Below are positions 1 to 4,788 of a DNA stretch of 22,451 bases, piece by piece (positions within the stretch are counted from its first letter, which is position 1; each line of letters begins with the position of its first letter). The notes below the pieces were generated by a model that had not been told where the DNA came from, made no database searches, and saw only the letters and a list, made by a program, of their open reading frames with translations. A program made the translations under genes and the position numbers. Source of the DNA: a virus; the IMG/VR virus record IMGVR_UViG_3300030090_004503, positions 1-22,451 of that record; one strand, written 5' to 3'.

Positions 1-62
1 TTATAGCCGTCATCATCAGTGCTATTCCACATATTTTTAAACCATTGCATAAAATCGTTCAT
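1..62 (-). CDS. 5' end of a gene leaving the window (partial hypothetical protein)
   Basis: Only the first 20 codons are in the window, beginning MNDFMQWFKNMW and continuing with an acidic stretch. The ATG at 62-60 shares an ATGA junction with the TGA stop of the transglycosylase-like gene upstream, so the two are probably translationally coupled. The phase is open to the window edge. A Trp/Phe/Met-rich amphipathic start would fit a small tail-associated or membrane-active protein, but too little is visible to name it. Confidence 0.6.
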   Translation of the reverse strand, partial: MNDFMQWFKNMWNSTDDDGY

Positions 63-520
63 ATCATTAGTTTTTCTACTCTTCTAATTGTTGCATCATC
101 AGGGTCTGTATGATGAAACTTGTAATAAGCCTCTTTCCAAGCATTTAAATCACCTAAGCCAACTTTATGTAATACCTTGTCAGAACCTCTTTGAGCAAAC
201 ATATTAGCTAAAAATACTGAATCTGCCTGTGCATCTGTCCATTCTTGAGGGTTTCTTGGAATTTCTCTTATTTCTTCTTTAAAAAACCCCATATTGTACA
301 TTCTGTTTTTAGCTGTATCTACAGAATCATCTGTAAATTGATAAACCCCTTTAGCAGAGGTTGTTTTCGCTGCTGCCATAGGATTGTTATCAGATTCTAT
401 TTGTCTAATACATCTAGACCATTTGAAGATATTGTCACAAAAACTGCTAATATTATCAACTTTTAGCCTTCTGCACTGTTTTTTTAAGAAAAATAAAGGT
501 ATGCCGTTAAATTGCTTCAT
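59..520 (-). CDS. Lytic transglycosylase-like (SLT-type) protein
   Basis: This 153-aa protein resembles a short soluble lytic transglycosylase domain, which cleaves the MurNAc-GlcNAc bond of peptidoglycan. The segment IRQIESDNNPMAA followed by SAKGVYQF (residues 38-62) matches the family pattern of a catalytic Glu (E42) and Ser, an N-P-x-A, and then GAxGxxQF. The rest is a helical domain of about 90 residues. Residues 1-35 are Cys- and Lys-rich and unlike the family, so the true start could be further in. It overlaps the upstream gene by 14 bp and the downstream one by 4 bp. With a peptidoglycan-binding-like protein two genes upstream, the likely role is virion-associated wall penetration; an endolysin role is the alternative. 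The family call rests on motif reading only. Confidence 0.7.
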   Translation of the reverse strand: MKQFNGIPLFFLKKQCRRLKVDNISSFCDNIFKWSRCIRQIESDNNPMAAAKTTSAKGVYQFTDDSVDTAKNRMYNMGFFKEEIREIPRNPQEWTDAQADSVFLANMFAQRGSDKVLHKVGLGDLNAWKEAYYKFHHTDPDDATIRRVEKLMI

Positions 521-1121
521 ACTGGAAAGAATCCCCTGCTATACCCATTAAACCTTGCCCAAAAGCTTTTAATATGTCTCCACGTTTATTTTTTTTCTGG
601 TCTGCAACATAATCACCTACATCGCCATAACCTTCTTGATAAGACTTTAGGTTAGTCTTTTTAATACTTTCTAAGTCAGTTGTACCATATGTTTCCATTA
701 GACGTTTTCTGTCTGATGCCGCTTCTTCAGGGCTTCTACCATAATCATCTTCATCTTCCCATGGATTAAAATCGTCACCTGTATCAACTTGAGCTTTAAA
801 AAGGTTTTGTTTTCCTAATGTAGTAGCAGTATCTGAATAAGGGTCTCCTTGATTTACATCTATAGCATCTATTAATCCATTATCAGTATCGTTTGCAAAT
901 GCATCCATAGATTCACCTAAACCTGTACCACTTCCAGATAAAATAGACTCTGAACCTTCAGATTGTGAGTACATATCAGTTACATACTGTCCATCTAGAC
1001 CTAAAGACTCTGTAGTAGGCACTCCTCCCCAGTCTGGTATAAGACCTTGTTTTCCAGAAAAATATCCTCCTAAATCTAGGTTTTTCGAAAAAGTATTTGA
1101 TAAATTATCGAACCACCCCAT
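507..1121 (-). CDS. Hypothetical acidic phage protein
   Basis: The protein is 204 aa if it starts at the ATG at 1121 (MGWFDNLSNTF). That start makes a TAATG junction with the upstream stop and has an AGGA sequence about 11 nt before it. An in-frame ATG at 1148 would add nine residues but lies inside the upstream gene. The protein begins with an amphipathic helix rich in Phe and Trp and is then Gly/Ser/Asp-rich and probably flexible. It ends with a basic patch (KKNKRGDILKAFGQG) and a short glycine-rich hydrophobic stretch. No domain is recognised. It lies between the peptidoglycan-binding-like and transglycosylase-like genes, so a structural or internal virion role is plausible but inferred from position only. 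Confidence 0.7.
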   Translation of the reverse strand: MGWFDNLSNTFSKNLDLGGYFSGKQGLIPDWGGVPTTESLGLDGQYVTDMYSQSEGSESILSGSGTGLGESMDAFANDTDNGLIDAIDVNQGDPYSDTATTLGKQNLFKAQVDTGDDFNPWEDEDDYGRSPEEAASDRKRLMETYGTTDLESIKKTNLKSYQEGYGDVGDYVADQKKNKRGDILKAFGQGLMGIAGDSFQYEAI

Positions 1122-1714
1122 TAAGAGCCTATTCCTAATGAGTCCCAAATCTTACTAAGCCATCCACCATCATCACCTTCTTCATCTTCATCAAGGTCCA
1201 TCATAGCATTTTTCCCCATATCAGTATTTATCATACCTAAACCAGCAGCTCCTGCTGAATATCCTCCACCTCCAGTGTAAAGGTCTATATTCTTAACGTC
1301 AGCATTACCTTCTTCTTCTACGGGAGTTCCATATTTGTATGATTCTAATCCCATTTGCTCTCTTCTTTGGCTTATAGCTTCTCTATATAGTTTTTCTGTC
1401 TCAGGACCCCAAACTCCATCTACATCTGCTCCAATTGCAGATTGTATAGCCTTAACTTGGTTTTTATCATCAAAATCTATATTGCTAGTATCAAGTGATT
1501 TACCTGTAGGGGCGTATTGCCATGCCTCAGCCATACCAAATAGATTCTTTTTTATACCTGTACCACCTTCAGGTGTTTTATCTAATCCCATATAATTACC
1601 AGATTCATCATAGTAATTTGGATAAAGGGCTTTTCTAGGAAAGCCTTCTTTGTTTTTCATTGTTCTATCAAAAGGAACTCTAGGTGTCCCAGGACCGTAA
1701 GGCTTATTTGCCAT
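1121..1714 (-). CDS. Protein with a peptidoglycan-binding (PG_binding_1-like) motif
   Basis: A 197-aa protein. Residues 85-114 fit the peptidoglycan-binding repeat common in endolysins and wall hydrolases: V-x-x-I-Q-x-x-I-G, then D-V-D-G-x-W-G-P-E-T (D99, G100, G103, P104, T106) and a closing helix. The N-terminal 80 residues are Pro/Gly/Tyr-rich. After a Gly/Ala-rich linker and an acidic run (DLDEDEEGDDGG) the protein ends in an amphipathic Trp-containing tail. There is no catalytic domain here; the transglycosylase-like domain is in a separate gene two positions downstream, so binding and catalysis may be split between subunits. The start has a good AGGAGAG site. This is the first gene of the leftward operon, facing the divergent control region. 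Confidence 0.7.
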   Translation of the reverse strand: MANKPYGPGTPRVPFDRTMKNKEGFPRKALYPNYYDESGNYMGLDKTPEGGTGIKKNLFGMAEAWQYAPTGKSLDTSNIDFDDKNQVKAIQSAIGADVDGVWGPETEKLYREAISQRREQMGLESYKYGTPVEEEGNADVKNIDLYTGGGGYSAGAAGLGMINTDMGKNAMMDLDEDEEGDDGGWLSKIWDSLGIGS

Positions 1715-1730
1715 TTTTCTCTCCTAATTC

Positions 1731-1744
1731 TTTAAACGTTTAAA
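1731..1744. repeat. 14-bp perfect palindrome at the leftward operon start
   Basis: TTTAAACGTTTAAA is a perfect 14-bp inverted repeat ending about 16 bp from the first leftward start codon, just upstream of its ribosome binding site. It could be an operator for a dimeric regulator. In such AT-rich DNA a chance palindrome is possible. Confidence 0.4.
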
Positions 1745-1821
1745 AAAAGTGTATATATACTGCTATAATTTACAAAATATAAAAAGTATTATACAAGAAA
1801 AAAGATACTATAGCCTGTAAT

Positions 1822-1905
1822 TACTAAGTATATAGCGTATCTTTGTCTTTTATCTTAAAAGTACTAAGTATCGCTACTTACTATCGATTACTTACTACGT
1901 AGTAA
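1822..1905. repeat. Cluster of short repeats (TACTAAGTAT x2, TACTTACTA x2, palindrome)
   Basis: TACTAAGTAT occurs at 1822-1831 and 1862-1871. TACTTACTA occurs at 1875-1883 and 1889-1897. The second copy runs into the perfect palindrome TTACTACGTAGTAA (1892-1905). The two repeat types are near reverse complements of each other (TACTTAGTA versus TACTTACTA), as expected of iterated binding sites in both orientations. This could be an operator array or replication iterons. Confidence 0.45.
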
Positions 1906-1980
1906 AATAACCCAAAAAAAATATTTTGCAAGTGTTTTTTTAAAAAATCAAAAAAAAGTCAAATATCCCACCCTAAACCG

Positions 1981-2009
1981 TTGAAAAACAGGCATTTCTG
2001 AAAAATTAT
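1981..2009 (+). promoter_or_regulatory. Candidate rightward promoter
   Basis: TTGAAA (1981-1986) is followed after 17 bp by AATTAT (2004-2009). This is a reasonable sigma70-type -35 with a weak -10, placed so that transcription would start near 2016, just before the structured leader at 2041. Confidence 0.35.
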
Positions 2010-2040
2010 CACAAAAATGAGTGCAGGTGATATGTATTGA

Positions 2041-2096
2041 AGGGCACCCCTCAAAAAAAAGCCCTATAGGGGTCACTTTATCGTTGGGCTTTTTTT
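2041..2096 (+). promoter_or_regulatory. Leader with competing pseudoknot and terminator pairings (possible attenuator)
   Basis: AGGGC (2041-2045) can pair with GCCCT (2061-2065). ACCCCT (2046-2051), inside that loop, can pair with AGGGGT (2068-2073); this is pseudoknot topology with an A-rich loop. The same GCCC with its upstream A run (2054-2064) can instead pair with GGGCTTTTTTT (2086-2096) to form a terminator-type hairpin ending in U's. The two folds exclude each other, as in transcription attenuators and small riboswitches. The element lies 80 bp upstream of the 112-aa gene. It matches no riboswitch consensus that I recognise. The terminator stem is symmetric and could also act on the minus strand. 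Confidence 0.5.
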
Positions 2097-2106
2097 CTCA
2101 GGTAAT

Positions 2107-2130
2107 AAATAAAGCCACACGGCTTTATTT
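2107..2130 (+). terminator. Hairpin, terminator-like
   Basis: AAATAAAGCC and GGCTTTATTT form a perfect 10-bp stem around an ACAC loop. There is no extended T run after it, so it may be a weak terminator or an RNA-stabilising hairpin ahead of the gene at 2176. Confidence 0.45.
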
Positions 2131-2175
2131 AACGACTGTTATCTTTGATTCTTATAACTTTATAAAGGAGAGATA

Positions 2176-2514
2176 ATGAAAAATTTATTTCAATATGTTG
2201 TAAATATCATCAAAGATAATGCAAATGTCTTTAATGGTAAGAGTGTTGCTGATATTTCTAGTGAAATCAAAGATGATGACGGCGTTGTTATTGGTATCAA
2301 ATTTGATTGGAAATATTCTCATTTGCTTGATAGAGGTGCTATCACAGATTTATTATCTGATAGTTTGTGGTCTGTTGCTCCTCCAAAGCCATATCAAAAC
2401 GATATGAATGAAGCAAATGATTTAAAGCAAACCTATGTTCCTTCTGTTGTATTATGGAAGCAAGAAGATAGGTCAACTGCAGATAGTGCTGACGGTTGGA
2501 ACGCTTACGAATAG
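2176..2514 (+). CDS. Hypothetical protein, 112 aa
   Basis: No family is recognised. The gene has a strong AAGGAGAG ribosome binding site and is flanked by the structured leader upstream and a Rho-independent terminator downstream, so it looks like a separate transcription unit. The N-terminal third is a helix (LFQYVVNIIKDNANVF), the middle is mixed with an acidic DDDG turn and a possible beta-hairpin (VVIGIKFDWKY), and the C-terminus is polar and aromatic without Cys. There is no signal peptide and no membrane segment. A singly transcribed gene at the edge of a divergent phage control region is often an early host-takeover or regulatory gene, but that is inference from position. Confidence 0.7.
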   Translation: MKNLFQYVVNIIKDNANVFNGKSVADISSEIKDDDGVVIGIKFDWKYSHLLDRGAITDLLSDSLWSVAPPKPYQNDMNEANDLKQTYVPSVVLWKQEDRSTADSADGWNAYE

Positions 2515-2528
2515 TAAGTGATTGTTTG

Positions 2529-2578
2529 AATAGATAGAGAGTGTATTTATATGCTCTCTATTTATTCTTATTTTTTTT
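2529..2578 (+). terminator. Rho-independent terminator
   Basis: AATAGATAGAGAG (2529-2541) pairs with CTCTCTATTTATT (2554-2566) over 13 bp with one G-U pair and a 12-nt loop. A run of eight T's follows at 2571-2578. It lies directly after the 112-aa gene. Confidence 0.75.
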
Positions 2579-2589
2579 ATAAAGTAATA

Positions 2590-2817
2590 CATAACAGGGG
2601 TTGTTATGGTAGATTTAAATAGACACAGATATACAAATAGAATGAATATAGGTAGCCATAAGGTGAAGAACCACAGAAAGCAAGTAGCGAAAGCAAAAGT
2701 TAGTAAGAGTTCAAGGGTAACAGAATTAAATGACTGTTACTTTTGCTTTGCATTGGGCAGAATACAATGCATATTCTATAAACTCGAGATTATCTGTGTC
2801 TATTTATTATTAAATTT
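2590..2817 (+). ncRNA. Structured RNA element closed by a 15-bp helix
   Basis: AAATAGACACAGATA (2617-2631) pairs perfectly with TATCTGTGTCTATTT (2791-2805). Inside are AAAGCAAAA/TTTTGCTTT (2690-2698/2741-2749), enclosing GTAACAG/CTGTTAC (2717-2723/2734-2740). Then TGCATTG/CAATGCA (2749-2755/2765-2771) competes with AGAATA/TATTCT (2759-2764/2772-2777). A small hairpin, CATAAC/GTTATG (2590-2595/2603-2608), precedes it. Nested and competing helices over 200 nt fit a folded RNA better than a protein gene. It may be one domain of a larger RNA reaching to about 3180. The family is unknown and the strand is inferred from the neighbouring genes. Confidence 0.6.
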
Positions 2818-2863
2818 GAAATTGGGGTGCAGTTATGAGCCTTATTACCCAAATCATACAGTT

Positions 2864-2994
2864 ATAAAAGCATATTGAACGAGTAAAGCAAAAGAAAATG
2901 GACTATCATAAGCGAAACCTTTCGAGGGAAAATGAGTAATGATATAAATTAGTATAATGTGTGGTTTAGTAAATATGCTTTTATTTCATAGTCC
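2864..2994 (+). ncRNA. Structured RNA element with pseudoknot-type pairing
   Basis: ATAAAAGCATATT (2864-2876) pairs perfectly with AATATGCTTTTAT (2972-2984). GGACTAT (2900-2906), inside that loop, pairs with ATAGTCC (2988-2994) outside it, so the two helices are interleaved in pseudoknot order. The 65 nt between GGACTAT and the second arm contain no clear gene. A group I intron was considered because GGACTAT/ATAGTCC recalls its P7 helix, but the spacing between helices is wrong. Confidence 0.55.
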
Positions 2995-2996
2995 TA

Positions 2997-3178
2997 GGAG
3001 AATGGTGGAGGACTTAAAAAATAGCTACCATTGTGATAGTATGTTAGGTTTGCTAGTACCTAACAGAACTCATATTCTCCCTACTCCGTAGCCGATAACA
3101 CAGGGGTTTTAATGCTGTGTAACTAGCAAATGACATCGTGAACAAGCGGGCGATGACACAGAGGTGATAATCCTAATC
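2997..3178 (+). ncRNA. Structured RNA element with a loop-to-3'-strand pseudoknot
   Basis: GGAGAAT/ATTCTCC (2997-3003/3074-3080) encloses TGTTAGG/CCTAACA (3042-3048/3059-3065). Nearly all of that hairpin's loop, TTTGCTAGT (3049-3057), is complementary to ACTAGCAAA (3122-3130). Additional hairpins are ACACAG/CTGTGT near 3100-3119 and CATCG/CGATG around 3135-3155. There is no open reading frame of note. Together with the two elements before it, this makes about 590 nt of nearly continuous predicted structure between the 112-aa and 43-aa genes. Confidence 0.55.
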
Positions 3179-3226
3179 CTCAGAATAAATTAAATAATAG
3201 ACAAATAAATTAACTAAGGAGACAAA

Positions 3227-3358
3227 ATGAAAGAATATTACATTAAAAATATGTTAAGTGGTTTAGTAACAATAGTAGTATCTAGAAATAGATATAATGC
3301 TATTAAAAAAGGCATAAAATATTTTGGTGTTAATCAAGTAAGATTGTGCAATAGATAG
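3227..3358 (+). CDS. Small basic hypothetical protein, 43 aa
   Basis: It starts with MKEYYIKNMLSG after an AAGGAGA site spaced 5 nt from the ATG and ends at TAG 3356-3358. It is basic (many Lys/Arg), with a hydrophobic strand-like stretch (LVTIVVS) followed by a helix-like NRYNAIKKGIKYFGV. This could be a tiny beta-alpha fold; no family is recognised. It is isolated between structured RNA stretches, and its stop codon overlaps the first arm of the next element. Confidence 0.6.
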   Translation: MKEYYIKNMLSGLVTIVVSRNRYNAIKKGIKYFGVNQVRLCNR

Positions 3359-3438
3359 TGGTAATGGTAACAGACCACTTTAATCAAAGAAGCTATAAAA
3401 AACAGTGAAAATACTAGTAGTAGCTGAGCCTTTGTTAC
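3357..3438 (+). ncRNA. Structured RNA element with pseudoknot
   Basis: AGTGG (3357-3361) pairs with CCACT (3375-3379). The loop carries GTAACA (3367-3372), which pairs with TGTTAC (3433-3438). Between them is a hairpin, AGCTA/TAGCT (3391-3395/3421-3425), possibly extended by AAAG/CTTT. The order stem 1, loop strand, hairpin, then loop partner is the same as in the elements at 2997 and 4789. Confidence 0.5.
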
Positions 3439-3447
3439 ATACAAAAT

Positions 3448-3576
3448 AAATATAAAAAGACTATTTAATGCACCGTGGCCTACCTTGAGTGGGACGATAG
3501 ATAGCAGACGGTTAAGTTTAGGAGACGAGGCTATCCTGCCTAAACCGAAATGATGTTAGATAGTCTTTTTATATTT
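3448..3576 (+). ncRNA. Structured RNA element closed by a perfect 17-bp helix, with pseudoknot
   Basis: AAATATAAAAAGACTAT (3448-3464) is perfectly complementary to ATAGTCTTTTTATATTT (3560-3576). Inside, GATAGC (3500-3505) pairs with GCTATC (3530-3535), and GTTTAGG (3516-3522) pairs with CCTAAAC (3539-3545); the two are interleaved, giving a pseudoknot. The interior (about 3465-3559) is clearly richer in G and C than its surroundings, as expected of a folded RNA core in an AT-rich genome. Confidence 0.65.
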
Positions 3577-3602
3577 TAAAATTAATAGACAAACAATAAT
3601 TA

Positions 3603-3684
3603 ATTAGAGAGGTGAGGTGTGATAGAATCACGATGGGGGTGTAAGTAATGGTCCAGGTGAAAATCCTGATTTAGCCTCTCTAAT
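3603..3684 (+). ncRNA. Structured RNA element, about 80 nt, with a 10-bp closing helix
   Basis: ATTAGAGAGG (3603-3612) pairs with CCTCTCTAAT (3675-3684). Inside are hairpins GTGAT/ATCAC (3619-3623/3627-3631) and CAGG/CCTG (3654-3657/3665-3668). The second has the 7-nt loop TGAAAAT. The size recalls a tRNA, but there is a 6-nt gap between the last hairpin and the closing helix, the T-loop sequence is wrong and no anticodon arm is seen. The next gene's AGGAG site starts about 10 nt after the closing helix. Confidence 0.6.
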
Positions 3685-3709
3685 AAATTAAATAGGAGAT
3701 AAACTATTA

Positions 3710-3850
3710 ATGAAGTTAAATCTTAAAGATGGTGAAATTATTAGAATATGTATAAAATGTGGGAAAATACATCAAATAAAAGAAGATAATTTAGAAGGCA
3801 AAAATTATGTATCTCCTACATTTATACCAAATTGTAAACAAATAAATTAA
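3710..3850 (+). CDS. Small protein with one CxxC pair, 46 aa
   Basis: It starts MKLNLKDGEIIRI. The start has TAGGAGAT about 13 nt upstream, a little far. Residues 12-22 (RICIKCGKIHQ) hold C14-x-x-C17, and a third Cys (C42) lies near the end, so it could be half of a zinc ribbon needing a partner or a dimer. The rest looks beta-rich. No specific family is recognised. It lies between a structured RNA element and a small membrane protein gene. Confidence 0.6.
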   Translation: MKLNLKDGEIIRICIKCGKIHQIKEDNLEGKNYVSPTFIPNCKQIN

Positions 3851-3866
3851 AGAAGAAGGAGAAGCA

Positions 3867-4001
3867 ATGAGCAACAAACAAAAAACAATATGTAATATTT
3901 ATTTTGGATTTATTCTGCACGTTTTATTAGCAACGTGTAGTTTAGGAATAGTTTTATTATGCTTAAAATTAACCAAATATGTATACAATATAGCATTTTA
4001 A
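3867..4001 (+). CDS. Small single-pass membrane protein, 44 aa
   Basis: The start MSNKQKT is followed by a continuous hydrophobic stretch (about residues 8-33), then LKLTKYVYNIAF. The ATG has an AGAAGGAGAA site. The basic N-terminus and single transmembrane helix suggest a small inner-membrane protein. Phages use such proteins for lysis control, superinfection exclusion or inhibiting host membrane proteins; nothing here distinguishes these. Its stop lies 15 bp before the next structured RNA element. Confidence 0.6.
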   Translation: MSNKQKTICNIYFGFILHVLLATCSLGIVLLCLKLTKYVYNIAF

Positions 4002-4015
4002 TAACTAAAACAACA

Positions 4016-4118
4016 ATTAAGCGAGAGTGACTATTATCGTGAGAAATAGCATGGTTTTTAGACAAAGGTCGTTATATACCTTCATGTCTCCTTTCAACCA
4101 GGTTGGCTCTCGCTTAAT
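4016..4118 (+). ncRNA. Structured RNA element closed by a perfect 12-bp helix
   Basis: ATTAAGCGAGAG (4016-4027) pairs with CTCTCGCTTAAT (4107-4118). Nested inside are CTATT/AATAG (4031-4035/4045-4049), GGTT/AACC (4053-4056/4096-4099), AGAC/GTCT (4060-4063/4086-4089) and AAGGT/ACCTT (4065-4069/4078-4082). The last competes with AAAGG/CCTTT (4064-4068/4090-4094). The next gene's AGGAG site follows about 8 nt after the helix. Confidence 0.65.
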
Positions 4119-4134
4119 AATTATAGGAGAAATT

Positions 4135-4296
4135 ATGGACAAAGAAAAAGCTTTATATCAAAGTAAAATAGCAATATTAGAAGGTAATTGTGCTAAATAT
4201 TCATATGCATATGATGTGCTAATGACATATTTTGACAAACTACCTGATGATATTCAAAGAATTGTTCATAAGCAATTAAAGGAGGTTGACTTATGA
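4135..4296 (+). CDS. Small helical hypothetical protein, 53 aa
   Basis: The chosen start is the ATG at 4135 (MDKEKALYQSKI), which has an ATAGGAGAAAT site. A longer reading from 4027 would run back through the structured RNA element and has no ribosome binding site. The protein is predicted all-helical (two helices joined near a Gly-Asn), acidic at the middle (KLPDDIQRIV), and possibly a small coiled-coil. No family is recognised. It opens a run of overlapping genes leading into the ubiquitin-like protein gene and ends with an ATGA overlap. Confidence 0.6.
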   Translation: MDKEKALYQSKIAILEGNCAKYSYAYDVLMTYFDKLPDDIQRIVHKQLKEVDL

Positions 4297-4439
4297 TAGA
4301 AAAAGAAGAAGAATGGTATAGTGTATGTTGTTATGCTCCTCCATTGTATGATATAGACACTAGTTATAGTGAACCAATAGGTTTATGTATGCATTGTAGA
4401 GATAATACAACATTTGAATTAATAAAGGAGGAAGAATAA
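4293..4439 (+). CDS. Small zinc-ribbon-like protein, 48 aa
   Basis: The sequence holds two cysteine pairs: VCCYAPP (C12, C13) and GLCMHCRDNTTFE (C32-x-x-C35). This spacing and the CC-x-A-P-P...G-x-C-x-x-C pattern resemble very short phage zinc-ribbon proteins of unknown function. One of C12 or C13 plus the C32/C35 pair gives at least three zinc ligands. The gene overlaps the previous one by 4 bp (ATGA) with GGAGG immediately upstream, and joins the next through TAATG. It may bind nucleic acid or host transcription proteins, which is inference. The assignment rests on the Cys pattern. Confidence 0.65.
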   Translation: MIEKEEEWYSVCCYAPPLYDIDTSYSEPIGLCMHCRDNTTFELIKEEE

Positions 4440-4573
4440 TGTGTTATTGGGAAGATAAAGCAGATATGTATATTGATTCGCAGATAGAAATACAGAAACA
4501 ATTTAGCAGAATTGCTAAATATAACAAAAACGAAATAATCCTTAAGGAGGGAAATAAAAATGGCAAACGATAG
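4439..4573 (+). CDS. Small hypothetical protein, 44 aa
   Basis: It starts MCYWEDKADMY from an ATG sharing its A with the stop of the zinc-ribbon gene, preceded by AAAGGAGGAAGAA. It is a mostly helical polar peptide (residues 10-33) ending in basic residues, and overlaps the ubiquitin-like gene by 14 bp. The end of its reading frame contains that gene's AAGGAGGG ribosome binding site, so translation of the two is probably coupled. No family is recognised; it could exist mainly to couple translation. Confidence 0.5.
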   Translation: MCYWEDKADMYIDSQIEIQKQFSRIAKYNKNEIILKEGNKNGKR

Positions 4574-4772
4574 TATAACAATCAACTTGTTAGAAAACGG
4601 AGAGTTCGCATCTAGAGAAACATCATCTAAAACAGTAGGTGATTTAAGAAACGAACTAGACATACCAGCATCAGCAAATGTTATGGTAGCAGGAACTATT
4701 AGACAAAATGATTTTGAATTGTCTGATGGTGCGTTAGTAGCCTATGCAAGTAATAATAAAGTAGGTGGATAG
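4560..4772 (+). CDS. Ubiquitin-like (beta-grasp) protein ending in Gly-Gly
   Basis: This is a 70-aa protein with the layout of a ThiS/MoaD/ubiquitin beta-grasp domain. It has an N-terminal strand (SITINLLENG), a helix (TVGDLRNELDIP, residues 25-36), a strand with the typical V-x-V-A-G turn (VMVAGTIRQ, 41-49), and a D-x-x-L-S-D-G-A-L-V-A-Y segment leading to NNKVGG. The terminal Gly69-Gly70 is what E1-like enzymes adenylate. Because it already ends in GG, no processing is needed before activation. Genes for an E2-like protein, a JAMM protease and an E1-like enzyme follow, so its role is most likely covalent attachment to targets. Sulphur-carrier function (ThiS/MoaD-like) is the alternative, but no thiamine or molybdopterin genes are present. 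Strong AAGGAGGG site. Confidence 0.8.
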   Translation: MANDSITINLLENGEFASRETSSKTVGDLRNELDIPASANVMVAGTIRQNDFELSDGALVAYASNNKVGG

Positions 4773-4788
4773 TAAGTAAACGATAACT

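Larger units (their letters stand above)
1715..2175. promoter_or_regulatory. Divergent intergenic control region
   Basis: These 461 bp separate the leftward structural-type genes from the rightward genes. No coding potential is visible. The stretch is extremely AT-rich with long A and T runs. It holds two 14-bp palindromes, short direct repeats, a candidate rightward promoter and a leader with competing hairpins (listed separately). On the plus strand TGCTATAAT (1761-1769) is an extended -10 match. On the minus strand TATAAT (1793-1788) could serve the leftward operon, though no good -35 element accompanies it. The combination could be a divergent promoter/operator or a replication origin; sequence alone does not decide. 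Confidence 0.55.

Noticed and set aside
1822-1905. CRISPR-like array from repeated TACTAAGTAT and TACTTACTA
   Set aside because: The repeats are only 9-10 bp, irregularly spaced, and have no spacers of uniform length or cas genes; operator or iteron sites fit better.
2606-2878. Open reading frame of 90 codons on the plus strand with an AGGGG-like site upstream
   Set aside because: It runs through the 15-bp closing helix and all internal hairpins of the RNA element. Its start lies in a small hairpin, and the predicted protein has no sensible domain order. The nucleotide sequence is better explained as structured RNA. Conservation of the frame in relatives would reverse this.
2864-2994. Group I intron suggested by GGACTAT/ATAGTCC, which resembles helix P7
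   Set aside because: In group I introns the 5' P7 strand is followed almost at once by the 3' P3 strand, and P8 separates P3 from the 3' P7 strand. Here the spacings are 65 nt and 3 nt, the reverse of that, and no exon gene is interrupted.
3603-3684. tRNA or cobalamin riboswitch suggested by the roughly 80-nt size and the GGTGAAAATCC string
   Set aside because: There is no T-arm adjoining the acceptor helix, no recognisable T-loop or anticodon arm, and the rest of the cobalamin riboswitch core, including the B12 box, is absent.
4027-4134. Upstream extension of the 53-aa gene to an 89-codon frame
   Set aside because: The extra 36 codons coincide with the structured RNA element at 4016-4118 and no ribosome binding site precedes them. 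The ATG at 4135 has an ATAGGAGAAAT site.
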